Positions 1-5,918 of a DNA stretch of 15,330 bases are shown here, piece after piece. Made by a program: the position numbers and the translations under genes. Under the pieces are notes generated by a model. That model did not search any database. It was not told the DNA's origin and saw only the letters and a list, made by a program, of their open reading frames with translations. Source of the DNA: Pseudolabrys sp. (lineage in GTDB: Bacteria; Pseudomonadota; Alphaproteobacteria; Rhizobiales; Xanthobacteraceae); contig JAFAQJ010000156.1 of assembly GCA_019246455.1 (NCBI GenBank), forward strand, positions 1 through 15,330, written 5' to 3'. Each line of letters opens with the position of its first letter. Positions within the stretch are counted from its first letter, which is position 1.

Positions 1-600
1 GCGGCGGCCACGCTTCTGGTTGACGTGGAAATAGCAGGAGCCCTCGGTGTCGCCGGTATTGAAGTCAGCGACCTTGGGGATGCCGTATTGCTCGGCGGCG
101 TCGTGCCAGGCGTCGACGATATCCCAGCGCAGCCGTGGAAACTCGACGCGCCATTCGCCGCCCGCCTGATGGTGGTCGCTATCGCCGAGAAAATGATCGA
201 CCTGCTTGCGAAACAGCGGTCGTACGTCGTCCCACGACCAGCCCGGCAGGCCCAGTTGACGCCAGTGGTCGTAATCGCCGGCATGGCCGCGCATGTAGAC
301 CATCGCGTTGATCGCGGATGAGCCGCCGATCACCTTGCCACGGGGATAATTCAGCGCGCGGCCGTTGAGGCCCTTCTGCGGCGTGGTCCTGAACATCCAG
401 TCCGAGCGCGGATTGCCAATCGCGAACAGATAGCCGACCGGAATGTGAAACCAGATCCAGTCGTCCTTGCCGCCGGCTTCGAGCACCAGCACGCGATTTT
501 TCGGATCAGCCGACAGGCGATTGGCCAGCACACACCCCGCCGAGCCGGCACCGACCACGATGTAATCGAAATCGCCGATGGAGTTATCGGATACAGACAT
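1..600 (-). CDS. GMC-family FAD-dependent oxidoreductase (choline dehydrogenase-like), N-terminal part
   Basis: Reading the minus strand from the ATG at 600-598 gives 200 open codons running off the window edge, so the C-terminal two thirds (substrate domain and catalytic His) are not visible. Residues 14-23 (IVVGAGSAGC) form the FAD dinucleotide-binding loop and E41 in LEAGG is the expected ribose-binding acid. The stretch GKVIGGSSAINAMVYMRG followed by DYDHW is the GMC signature 1. GMC enzymes oxidise alcohols (choline, long-chain or polyethylene-glycol alcohols) using FAD; the substrate cannot be told from this part. No signal peptide is seen, so it is probably cytoplasmic. The upstream bases carry no clear Shine-Dalgarno, but the start agrees with the usual family start just before the FAD loop. 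It diverges from tupA across 72 bases. Confidence 0.93.
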   Translation of the reverse strand, partial: MSVSDNSIGDFDYIVVGAGSAGCVLANRLSADPKNRVLVLEAGGKDDWIWFHIPVGYLFAIGNPRSDWMFRTTPQKGLNGRALNYPRGKVIGGSSAINAMVYMRGHAGDYDHWRQLGLPGWSWDDVRPLFRKQVDHFLGDSDHHQAGGEWRVEFPRLRWDIVDAWHDAAEQYGIPKVADFNTGDTEGSCYFHVNQKRGRR

Positions 601-639
601 GACGGCATCGTAGAGATATTTTGCGGCGCGCGCATCAAA

Positions 640-654
640 CGGATAAATCATCCG
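640..654. promoter_or_regulatory. Small dyad in the GMC/tupA divergent gap
   Basis: The 72-base gap 601-672 holds a perfect 5-bp inverted repeat, CGGAT-N5-ATCCG, eight bases before the tupA Shine-Dalgarno (GGAGG, 662-666). An AT-richer patch (AGATATTTT, 614-622) lies upstream and could be part of a promoter. The dyad could be an operator or a weak hairpin. No known factor consensus is matched, so this is only a candidate site. Confidence 0.2.
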
Positions 655-672
655 CAGGATTGGAGGATCCCG

Positions 673-1500
673 ATGCGCAAAATTCTGATTGCACTGTTGA
701 TCAGCTTCGCGGCAATGGCCGCCAACGCCGCATCAGCGCAAGACCGTTTCATCACGGTCGCTTCAACCACTTCGACCGAGCAGTCCGGCCTGTTCGGGTA
801 TCTCCTGCCGATCTTCACCAAGAAGACTGGCATTACGGTCCACGTCGTCGCGCTCGGCACCGGGCAAGCGCTCGATGTCGGCCGGCGTGGCGACGCCGAC
901 GTCGTATTCGTGCACGACAAGCCGGCCGAAGAGAAATTCCTCGCCGAAAGCTTCACCACCAAGCGCTTCGATGTGATGTACAACGACTTCGTCATCGTCG
1001 GCCCGAAATCCGACCCGGCGAAGATCGGCGGCAGCAAGGACGTGCTAGAAGCCCTGCGCAAGATCGCTGCGGCGAAGGCCACCTTCATCTCGCGCGGGGA
1101 CCGCTCCGGCACCCACCAGGCCGAGCTACGTTACTGGAAGGATGCCGGCGTCAATCTCGATACGGTCAAGGGTGAATGGTATCGCGACATCGGCCAAGGC
1201 ATGGGACCCGCGCTCAACATGGCAGCGGCATCCGATGCTTATCTTCTGTCCGACCGGGGCACCTGGCTGTCATTCAAGAACCGGCGCGATCTTGTGATTT
1301 CGGTCGAGGGCGACAAGAGGCTGTTCAACCAATACGGCGTGATGCTGGTCAATCCCGAGAAACATCCGAAGGTGAAAAAGGCCGACGGCCAGGCCTTTAT
1401 CAACTGGCTGATTTCACGCGACGGACAACAGGCCATCGCCGGCTACAAGATCGACGGCCAGCAATTATTCTTCCCGGACGCGACGACGCCGAACGGCTAA
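673..1500 (+). CDS. tupA: Tungstate-type ABC transporter substrate-binding protein TupA
   Basis: Periplasmic binding protein of 275 residues for tungstate (possibly also molybdate), delivering it to a TupB-type permease. The start at 673 has a strong GGAGG (662-666) six bases upstream and opens a signal peptide: MRK, a hydrophobic stretch at 4-19, then an ASAQ-D processing region near residue 23. The family hallmark STTSTEQSGL is at 31-40, followed by an ISRGDRSGTH segment (139-148) and SDRGTW (193-198), both typical of TupA oxyanion pockets rather than ModA. An in-frame extension to 445 would run into the divergent GMC gene and lose the signal peptide, so it is rejected. The gene is tail to tail with tupB: its TAA (1498-1500) overlaps the tupB stop. 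This is unusual, since tupA normally leads a tupABC operon. Confidence 0.9.
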   Translation: MRKILIALLISFAAMAANAASAQDRFITVASTTSTEQSGLFGYLLPIFTKKTGITVHVVALGTGQALDVGRRGDADVVFVHDKPAEEKFLAESFTTKRFDVMYNDFVIVGPKSDPAKIGGSKDVLEALRKIAAAKATFISRGDRSGTHQAELRYWKDAGVNLDTVKGEWYRDIGQGMGPALNMAAASDAYLLSDRGTWLSFKNRRDLVISVEGDKRLFNQYGVMLVNPEKHPKVKKADGQAFINWLISRDGQQAIAGYKIDGQQLFFPDATTPNG

Positions 1501-2195
1501 TCCCGACTGGTCAGGCGGTTAAGCAGAAAACCGGCGGCGCTGACGCCTATGCTGATCGTGATGAGAATGACACCGAGGCCGAGGGCGAGCGCGAGCTCGC
1601 CTTTGGTCGTTTCGAGCGCGATGGCGGTCGTCATGGTGCGGGTGACGCCACGGATATTGCCGCCGACGACAATGATGGCGCCGACTTCGGAGATCGCACG
1701 GCCGAAGGCAAACAGGAACGCCGTGAGCAACCCGGCGCGGCCGATCACCAGCAACTCGTAAATCGCGCGCGGCCGCGAGGCGCCGTCGATCTGCAGGTGG
1801 TCGCCGTAATCGCGCCACAGGCCTTCGGTCATGCGATGAACCAAGGCCAGCACGATCGGCGTCGTCAGCGTCACCTGCGCCACCACCATCGCCGCCGGCG
1901 TATAGAGCCAACCGAGATCGCCAAACACACCAGATCGCGACAGCAAAAGGTAGACGGCAAGTCCGACCACGACCGGCGGCAACCCGAGCAGTGCATTGAC
2001 CAAAACGATCAGGCTTTGCCGCCCCGGAAACCGCGTGATGGCCAAAAGCACGCCGAGCGGCGCGCCTACCAAAGTCGCGATGACTGTCGCCGTCATGCTG
2101 ACCCGCAGCGATAGCGCGACGATGTCACTAAGCTCGGGATCGCGGCTGCCGATCAGTTGAAAGGCAACCGATAAGGCCTGATGAAAGTCCTGCAT
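1497..2195 (-). CDS. tupB: Tungstate-type ABC transporter permease TupB
   Basis: Inner-membrane permease of 232 residues with about five or six hydrophobic segments (roughly 27-55, 62-86, 98-122, 148-168, 197-225). The BPD_transp_1-type coupling loop, which contacts the ATPase, lies around residues 130-170: DHLQIDGAS, then GRAISEVGAIIVVGGN. The long hydrophilic loop and the ISEVGA/GGNI wording match TupB/WtpB permeases. The ATG at 2195-2193 is preceded by an AAAGGG-like purine run about seven bases away. It starts divergently from modA and converges on tupA, so it cannot share a simple transcript with its presumed partner. No ATPase gene (tupC) follows it. Confidence 0.88.
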   Translation of the reverse strand: MQDFHQALSVAFQLIGSRDPELSDIVALSLRVSMTATVIATLVGAPLGVLLAITRFPGRQSLIVLVNALLGLPPVVVGLAVYLLLSRSGVFGDLGWLYTPAAMVVAQVTLTTPIVLALVHRMTEGLWRDYGDHLQIDGASRPRAIYELLVIGRAGLLTAFLFAFGRAISEVGAIIVVGGNIRGVTRTMTTAIALETTKGELALALGLGVILITISIGVSAAGFLLNRLTSRD

Positions 2196-2365
2196 CGGCG
2201 GCCCTTTTAGCGGGCGGCGCGGCGGCTGGCACCCCTACCCGTGCCGTTCCGCAATCGCTAATATCTATCGAGCGACCCCCGGCGTGCTGCGCGCACGTTT
2301 CGGCCCGGAACGGCGGTTCTTGGCACGGTCGCGTTTCCATTTGCACTCCACTCGGGAGAACCGCC
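2196..2365. promoter_or_regulatory. Divergent tupB/modA control region with AT-rich dyad (possible ModE-type box)
   Basis: This 170-base gap, the longest in the window, must hold the promoters of tupB (minus) and modA (plus). At 2255-2275 there is a perfect 5-bp inverted repeat, TCGCT-N11-AGCGA, around an AT-rich core (AATATCTATCG) in otherwise GC-rich sequence. Its left half with flank, ATCGCTAATAT, resembles the enterobacterial ModE half-site ATCGCTATATA as I remember it; the right half is a poor match. AGATATT on the minus strand here also occurs upstream of tupA (614-620). A molybdate/tungstate-responsive operator is plausible. I could not place a convincing -35/-10 pair. modA has a good Shine-Dalgarno (GGGAG, 2354-2358). 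Confidence 0.35.
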
Positions 2366-3145
2366 ATGCTTGCGCGTCTGTTTTTTCTGTCGCTCGTCGC
2401 GCTTTCGCTGGTCGGCCAGCCTGCCGCGGCGCAAGAGCAAAGGCTTACCGTCTTCGCCGCCGCGTCGCTCAAGAATGCGCTCGATGACGTCAACGCCGCC
2501 TTCACCAAGGCCGCCAACACCAAAGTGACGGCGAGCTACGCGGCATCATCGGCGCTGGCCAAGCAAATCGAATCCGGCGCGCCGGCCGATGTCTTCATAT
2601 CCGCCGATCTCCAGTGGATGGACTATGTGGCCGGCAAGAATCTCATCAAAGCCGACGGCCGCTATAACCTACTCGGGAACAAGCTGGTGCTGATCGCTGG
2701 CAAGGATTCCAAAATCGCCGACGTGAAAATCGGACAACGTTTCGACATCGCCAAGCTCGCAGGCGACCGCCGCATCGCGGTTGCCGACGTGAAGGCGGTG
2801 CCGGCCGGGCTTTACGCCAAAGCGGCGCTCGAGAAACTCGGCGCATGGGCCGCCGCGGAGCCGAAGCTGGCGCAAGCGGAGAACGTACGCGCCACGCTCG
2901 CCTTCGTCGCGCGCGGCGAAACACCAATCGGTATCGTCTACGAGACGGACGCCAAGGTGGAGCCGAATGTGAAGATCGTCGGCACTTTCCCCGACGATTC
3001 CTACCCACCGGTGACCTACCCCGTCGCCGCCACGACCAACGCCAAGCTGGACTCCGCGCAATATCTACAATTCCTGCGCTCCAGCGCGGCGAAAGCCGTA
3101 TTCGAGAAATACGGCTTCAGCTTTCTTGTGAAACCGGTGTCGTAA
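2366..3145 (+). CDS. modA: Molybdate ABC transporter substrate-binding protein ModA
   Basis: Periplasmic molybdate-binding protein of 259 residues, the usual ModA length. Residues 1-22 form a signal peptide (MLAR, hydrophobic core, then PAAAQ). The ligand-pocket landmarks follow in order: FAAASLKNA (30-38, with S34), YAASSALAKQIESGAPADVFISAD (58-81, with S61/S62), the VPAGLYAKAAL segment (145-155) and GIVYETDA (189-196). These match the serines and the Tyr/Val backbone contacts that hold molybdate in characterised ModA proteins. GGGAG lies eight bases before the ATG. It is the first gene of a tight modABC run and diverges from tupB. Its presence beside a separate TupA suggests division of labour between molybdate and tungstate. 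Confidence 0.96.
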   Translation: MLARLFFLSLVALSLVGQPAAAQEQRLTVFAAASLKNALDDVNAAFTKAANTKVTASYAASSALAKQIESGAPADVFISADLQWMDYVAGKNLIKADGRYNLLGNKLVLIAGKDSKIADVKIGQRFDIAKLAGDRRIAVADVKAVPAGLYAKAALEKLGAWAAAEPKLAQAENVRATLAFVARGETPIGIVYETDAKVEPNVKIVGTFPDDSYPPVTYPVAATTNAKLDSAQYLQFLRSSAAKAVFEKYGFSFLVKPVS

Positions 3146-3151
3146 TCGCCG

Positions 3152-3847
3152 ATGCTGGAGTTGACGCCCGAAGAGTGGACGGCGATCCGGATCTCGCTGC
3201 GGGTCGCGCTGGTCGCGACTGCGGCGTCGCTGCCGTTCGGGATCGCGGTCGCTTACGCCCTGGCACGCCGGCAGTTCTGGGGTAAGGCAGCGGTCGACGC
3301 GCTGGTGCACCTGCCGCTCGTTCTGCCGCCGGTCGTCACCGGCTATCTCCTGCTCATCAGCTTCGGCCGCAAGGCGCCGCTCGGCATGTTCTTTGAGAAA
3401 TACGTCGGCATTGTATTCTCGTTCCGCTGGACTGGCGCGGCGCTCGCCTGCGCCATCATGGCATTTCCGCTGATGGTGCGGGCGATCCGCCTGTCGTTCG
3501 AAGCAATCGACCACAAGCTCGAAGACGCTAGCGCCACACTCGGCGCCGGCCCGCTATGGGTGTTCCTCACCGTGACGCTGCCGCTCGCTTTGCCCGGCGT
3601 AATCGCTGGCATGGTGCTGTGCTTCGCCAAGGCACTGGGCGAATTCGGTGCGACCATCACCTTTGTCTCCAATATTCCTGGCGAGACGCAAACGATCGCC
3701 AGCGCGATCTACACACTGACGCAGGTGCCGAACGGCGATGCCGCGGCGATGCGGCTCGTTCTGGTGTCGATCGTCATTTCATTCGCGGCGCTGGTCGTCT
3801 CCGGCTGGCTTGCCAATCGCGCCGTGCAACGCAGCCACGGAGACTGA
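3152..3847 (+). CDS. modB: Molybdate ABC transporter permease ModB
   Basis: Inner-membrane permease of 231 residues with about five or six membrane segments. The coupling loop LEDASATLGAGPLWVF is at 123-138, followed by TLPLALPGVIAGMVLCFAKALGEFGATITF, the classic ModB sequence contacting ModC. The ending FVSNIPGETQTIASAIYT is also typical of the family. The start follows the modA stop by only six bases and the end is one base before the modC ATG, so modABC is almost certainly one transcript with coupled translation. Confidence 0.96.
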   Translation: MLELTPEEWTAIRISLRVALVATAASLPFGIAVAYALARRQFWGKAAVDALVHLPLVLPPVVTGYLLLISFGRKAPLGMFFEKYVGIVFSFRWTGAALACAIMAFPLMVRAIRLSFEAIDHKLEDASATLGAGPLWVFLTVTLPLALPGVIAGMVLCFAKALGEFGATITFVSNIPGETQTIASAIYTLTQVPNGDAAAMRLVLVSIVISFAALVVSGWLANRAVQRSHGD

Positions 3848-3848
3848 G

Positions 3849-4520
3849 ATGCTGTCGGTCGACGTGGAAAAAAGGCTCGGCGAGTTTTCGCTGAAGGTGA
3901 CCTTTGCAGCGGACGACTCGACCGCGCTGTTCGGCTCGTCGGGTTCGGGCAAGACTTCGCTGGTCAATATGATCGCGGGGCTGGTGCGGCCTGACCGTGG
4001 CCGGATTTCGCTAGATGACGAAATTTTGTTCGATTCGGCGTGCGCCATCGACGTGCCGCCGCACCGCCGTCGCATTGGCTATGTGTTCCAGGAGGGGCGG
4101 CTGCTGCCGCATTTGAGCGTCGCGAAAAATCTCGACTATGGCCGCTGGATGAACGGCCTGCCGCGCGACCAGGCAACGCGAGAGCACATCGTCAAGCTGC
4201 TCAATATCGGCCATCTGCTCGACCGGAGGCCCGGAAATCTCTCGGGCGGGGAGCGCCAGCGGGTCGCGATCGGCCGCGCGCTGCTGATGAAGCCACGTTT
4301 GTTGTTGCTCGACGAACCCCTCGCCTCGCTCGACCGCGCGCGGCGGCTCGAAATCCTGCCGTTTCTGGTGCGGCTGCGCGACGAGACCAAAGTGCCGATC
4401 GTCTATGTCAGCCATCAGGCCGGTGAAATCCAGCGCATCGCCACGCAAGTCGTGCGCATCGAGGACGGACGGGTGATCGGCGCCGGCGGGCTCGAATTGC
4501 TCGACGCGGCTACCGGCTGA
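3849..4520 (+). CDS. modC: Molybdate ABC transporter ATP-binding protein ModC, short form without Mop/TOBE domain
   Basis: Cytoplasmic ATPase powering ModB, and possibly TupB. All nucleotide-binding motifs are intact: Walker A GSSGSGKT (29-36), Q-loop YVFQEGRLLPH (78-88), signature LSGGERQRVAIGRALL (131-146), Walker B LLLLDEPLASLD (151-162) and H-loop YVSH (186-189). The 223-residue length is notable because well-known ModC proteins are about 350 residues, with a C-terminal TOBE/Mop oxyanion-binding region. Here the protein stops soon after the NBD (IEDGRVIGAGG) and the next gene starts about 20 bases on, so no remnant remains. The ATG at 3849 begins one base after the modB stop; an extension to 3738 would overlap modB in another frame and is rejected. 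Confidence 0.94.
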   Translation: MLSVDVEKRLGEFSLKVTFAADDSTALFGSSGSGKTSLVNMIAGLVRPDRGRISLDDEILFDSACAIDVPPHRRRIGYVFQEGRLLPHLSVAKNLDYGRWMNGLPRDQATREHIVKLLNIGHLLDRRPGNLSGGERQRVAIGRALLMKPRLLLLDEPLASLDRARRLEILPFLVRLRDETKVPIVYVSHQAGEIQRIATQVVRIEDGRVIGAGGLELLDAATG

Positions 4521-4539
4521 ACCGGTGTATGCTGACAGC

Positions 4540-5367
4540 ATGTTTCCGCCGCAACGAATCGTCTGCCTGACTGAGGAGACCGTCGAGACGCTTTACCTTC
4601 TCGGCGAAGATGCGCGCATTGTCGGCGTGTCCGGTTACGCGGTGCGGCCGCCGCGGGTGCGCAAGGAGAAGCCGCGCGTCTCGGCATTCATTTCCGCCGA
4701 CGTGCCTAAAATTCTCGCACTCGAACCCGACCTCGTCCTGACATTCTCCGACCTGCAAGCCGACATCGTTGCCGATCTCGTGCGCAACAACATCGCCGTG
4801 CACGCCTTCAACCAGCGCGACGTCGCCGGCATCCTCGACATGATCCGTACCCTTGGCGCGTTGGTGGGCGCAAGCGGCAAAGCCGACACACTGGCGGCAA
4901 AACTCGATGCCTGTGTCGGCGAAACGCGAGCAAACGCGGCCAAAGCAGCCATAAGACCACGGATCTATTTCGAGGAATGGGACGAACCGATGATTTCCGG
5001 GATCGGCTGGGTGTCCGAGCTGATCGAGGTGGCCGGGGGCACCGACGTGTTCCCGGACCTAGCGCGGCGCAAGAACGCCAAGGACCGTATCGTCACCGCC
5101 GATCAGGTGATCGCCGCTGCGCCCGACATCATCGTCGGCTCATGGTGCGGCAAAAAATTCGTGCCCGGCAAGGTCACCGCCCGCCCGGGCTTCGACCGCA
5201 TTCCGGCGGTCCGCGACGGCTTCCTACGCGAGATCAAATCGACGGTGATCCTCCAGCCCGGCCCGGCGGCGCTCACCGACGGGCTCGATTCGCTCATAAC
5301 GATCGTGCAGGAATGGGTAGAGCAGCACGGTGCGGGCATGGTAAGGTCGCGCCACACCGGAACCTGA
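4540..5367 (+). CDS. BtuF-like (corrinoid/siderophore-type) periplasmic-binding-fold protein lacking a signal peptide
   Basis: A 275-residue protein with the bilobed fold of the BtuF/FepB (PBP type III) family. It opens with RIVCLTEETVETLYLLGE (6-23), then GVSGYAV, the segment KILALEPDLVLTF (57-69), a second lobe from about 140 (RIYFEEWDEPM), and VAGGTDVFPD (164-173), all typical of the cobalamin-binding protein group. There is no signal peptide with the ATG at 4540, nor with an in-frame GTG at 4525, so it appears cytoplasmic. I chose the ATG because the family begins close to the RIVCLT strand; no clear Shine-Dalgarno is present for either. It follows modC by 19 bases and precedes a DUF6580 membrane gene by 14, suggesting co-transcription. 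The ligand is not established, and no btuC/btuD partner is seen. Confidence 0.8.
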   Translation: MFPPQRIVCLTEETVETLYLLGEDARIVGVSGYAVRPPRVRKEKPRVSAFISADVPKILALEPDLVLTFSDLQADIVADLVRNNIAVHAFNQRDVAGILDMIRTLGALVGASGKADTLAAKLDACVGETRANAAKAAIRPRIYFEEWDEPMISGIGWVSELIEVAGGTDVFPDLARRKNAKDRIVTADQVIAAAPDIIVGSWCGKKFVPGKVTARPGFDRIPAVRDGFLREIKSTVILQPGPAALTDGLDSLITIVQEWVEQHGAGMVRSRHTGT

Positions 5368-5381
5368 AGGAATTCGATTCG

Positions 5382-5918
5382 ATGCTCCGCAACACCGCAC
5401 TTCGCAATGACCTGATTCTGGCTGCGGGCCTGATCGCCCTCGACGTCGCCGCGCGCCTGTTGCCACACGAGCCGAATTTCACACCGATCGCGGCGAGTGC
5501 CTTGTTCGCCGGCACTGTGATGCGAATGCGGTCGCTGGCCTTTGTCGTTCCGCTCGCGGCAATGCTGATCAGCGACGCGGTGATCGGGCCGGACGTGCGC
5601 GCGATCACGCTGACAGTCTACGCGATGTTCATGCTGCCAGCGCTGGTCGCTTATCTGCCGGGCCGCTTGCGCGCGCCGGGCATGTTCGCGCCGGTGATCG
5701 TCGCCTATTCGCTGCTGTTCTATGTCGTCACCAACTTCGTGACGTGGGCGGCGGCCGACATGTATCCGCACACGTTCGCGGGGCTGGCCACCTGCTACGC
5801 GGCCGCGCTGCCTTATCTGCCGCAAACCGTGGTCGGCGACCTGTTCTGGGCCGCGCTGTTGTTCGGCGGTGCGGCGCTGGTGCGTCACCTACCGCTCGGC
5901 TCTCAACGCGCCGCTTAA
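5382..5918 (+). CDS. DUF6580-family integral membrane protein (ECF S-component-like)
   Basis: A small inner-membrane protein of 178 residues with about five hydrophobic segments (roughly 10-25, 35-68, 75-93, 102-122, 132-168). It carries motifs I associate with DUF6580: RLLPHEPNFTPIAA (25-38), a Ser-Asp pair (64-65), FYVVTNFVTW (113-122) and PYLPQTVVGDL (144-154). The family resembles the substrate-binding S subunits of ECF vitamin transporters, but its substrate is not known to me. The ATG at 5382 has AAGGA (5367-5371) ten bases upstream and lies 14 bases after the BtuF-like gene, so the two probably work together, perhaps in corrinoid or cofactor uptake (inference). Its TAA overlaps the stop of the convergent antiporter gene. 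Confidence 0.75.
   Translation: MLRNTALRNDLILAAGLIALDVAARLLPHEPNFTPIAASALFAGTVMRMRSLAFVVPLAAMLISDAVIGPDVRAITLTVYAMFMLPALVAYLPGRLRAPGMFAPVIVAYSLLFYVVTNFVTWAAADMYPHTFAGLATCYAAALPYLPQTVVGDLFWAALLFGGAALVRHLPLGSQRAA

Noticed and set aside
601..672. Molybdenum-cofactor riboswitch or other leader RNA before tupA
   Set aside because: The gap is only 72 bases and shows just one 5-bp hairpin, too short and simple for a Moco riboswitch.
1176..2114. 312-codon plus-strand frame over the tupA end and tupB
   Set aside because: Low-complexity charged translation, antisense to a well-supported permease; a shadow frame.
2320..2348. Sigma-54-like element upstream of modA (TTGGCACG at 2320-2327)
   Set aside because: The -24-like half is good but no GC element lies at the required -12 spacing; the nearby TTTGCA is too far downstream.
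4521..4539. Degraded C-terminal Mop domain after modC
   Set aside because: Only 19 bases separate modC from the next ATG, and the next gene has its own clear family sequence; there is no room for a remnant.
5103..5888. 261-codon minus-strand frame opposite the BtuF-like and DUF6580 genes
   Set aside because: No recognisable domain, and both plus-strand genes show clear family motifs.
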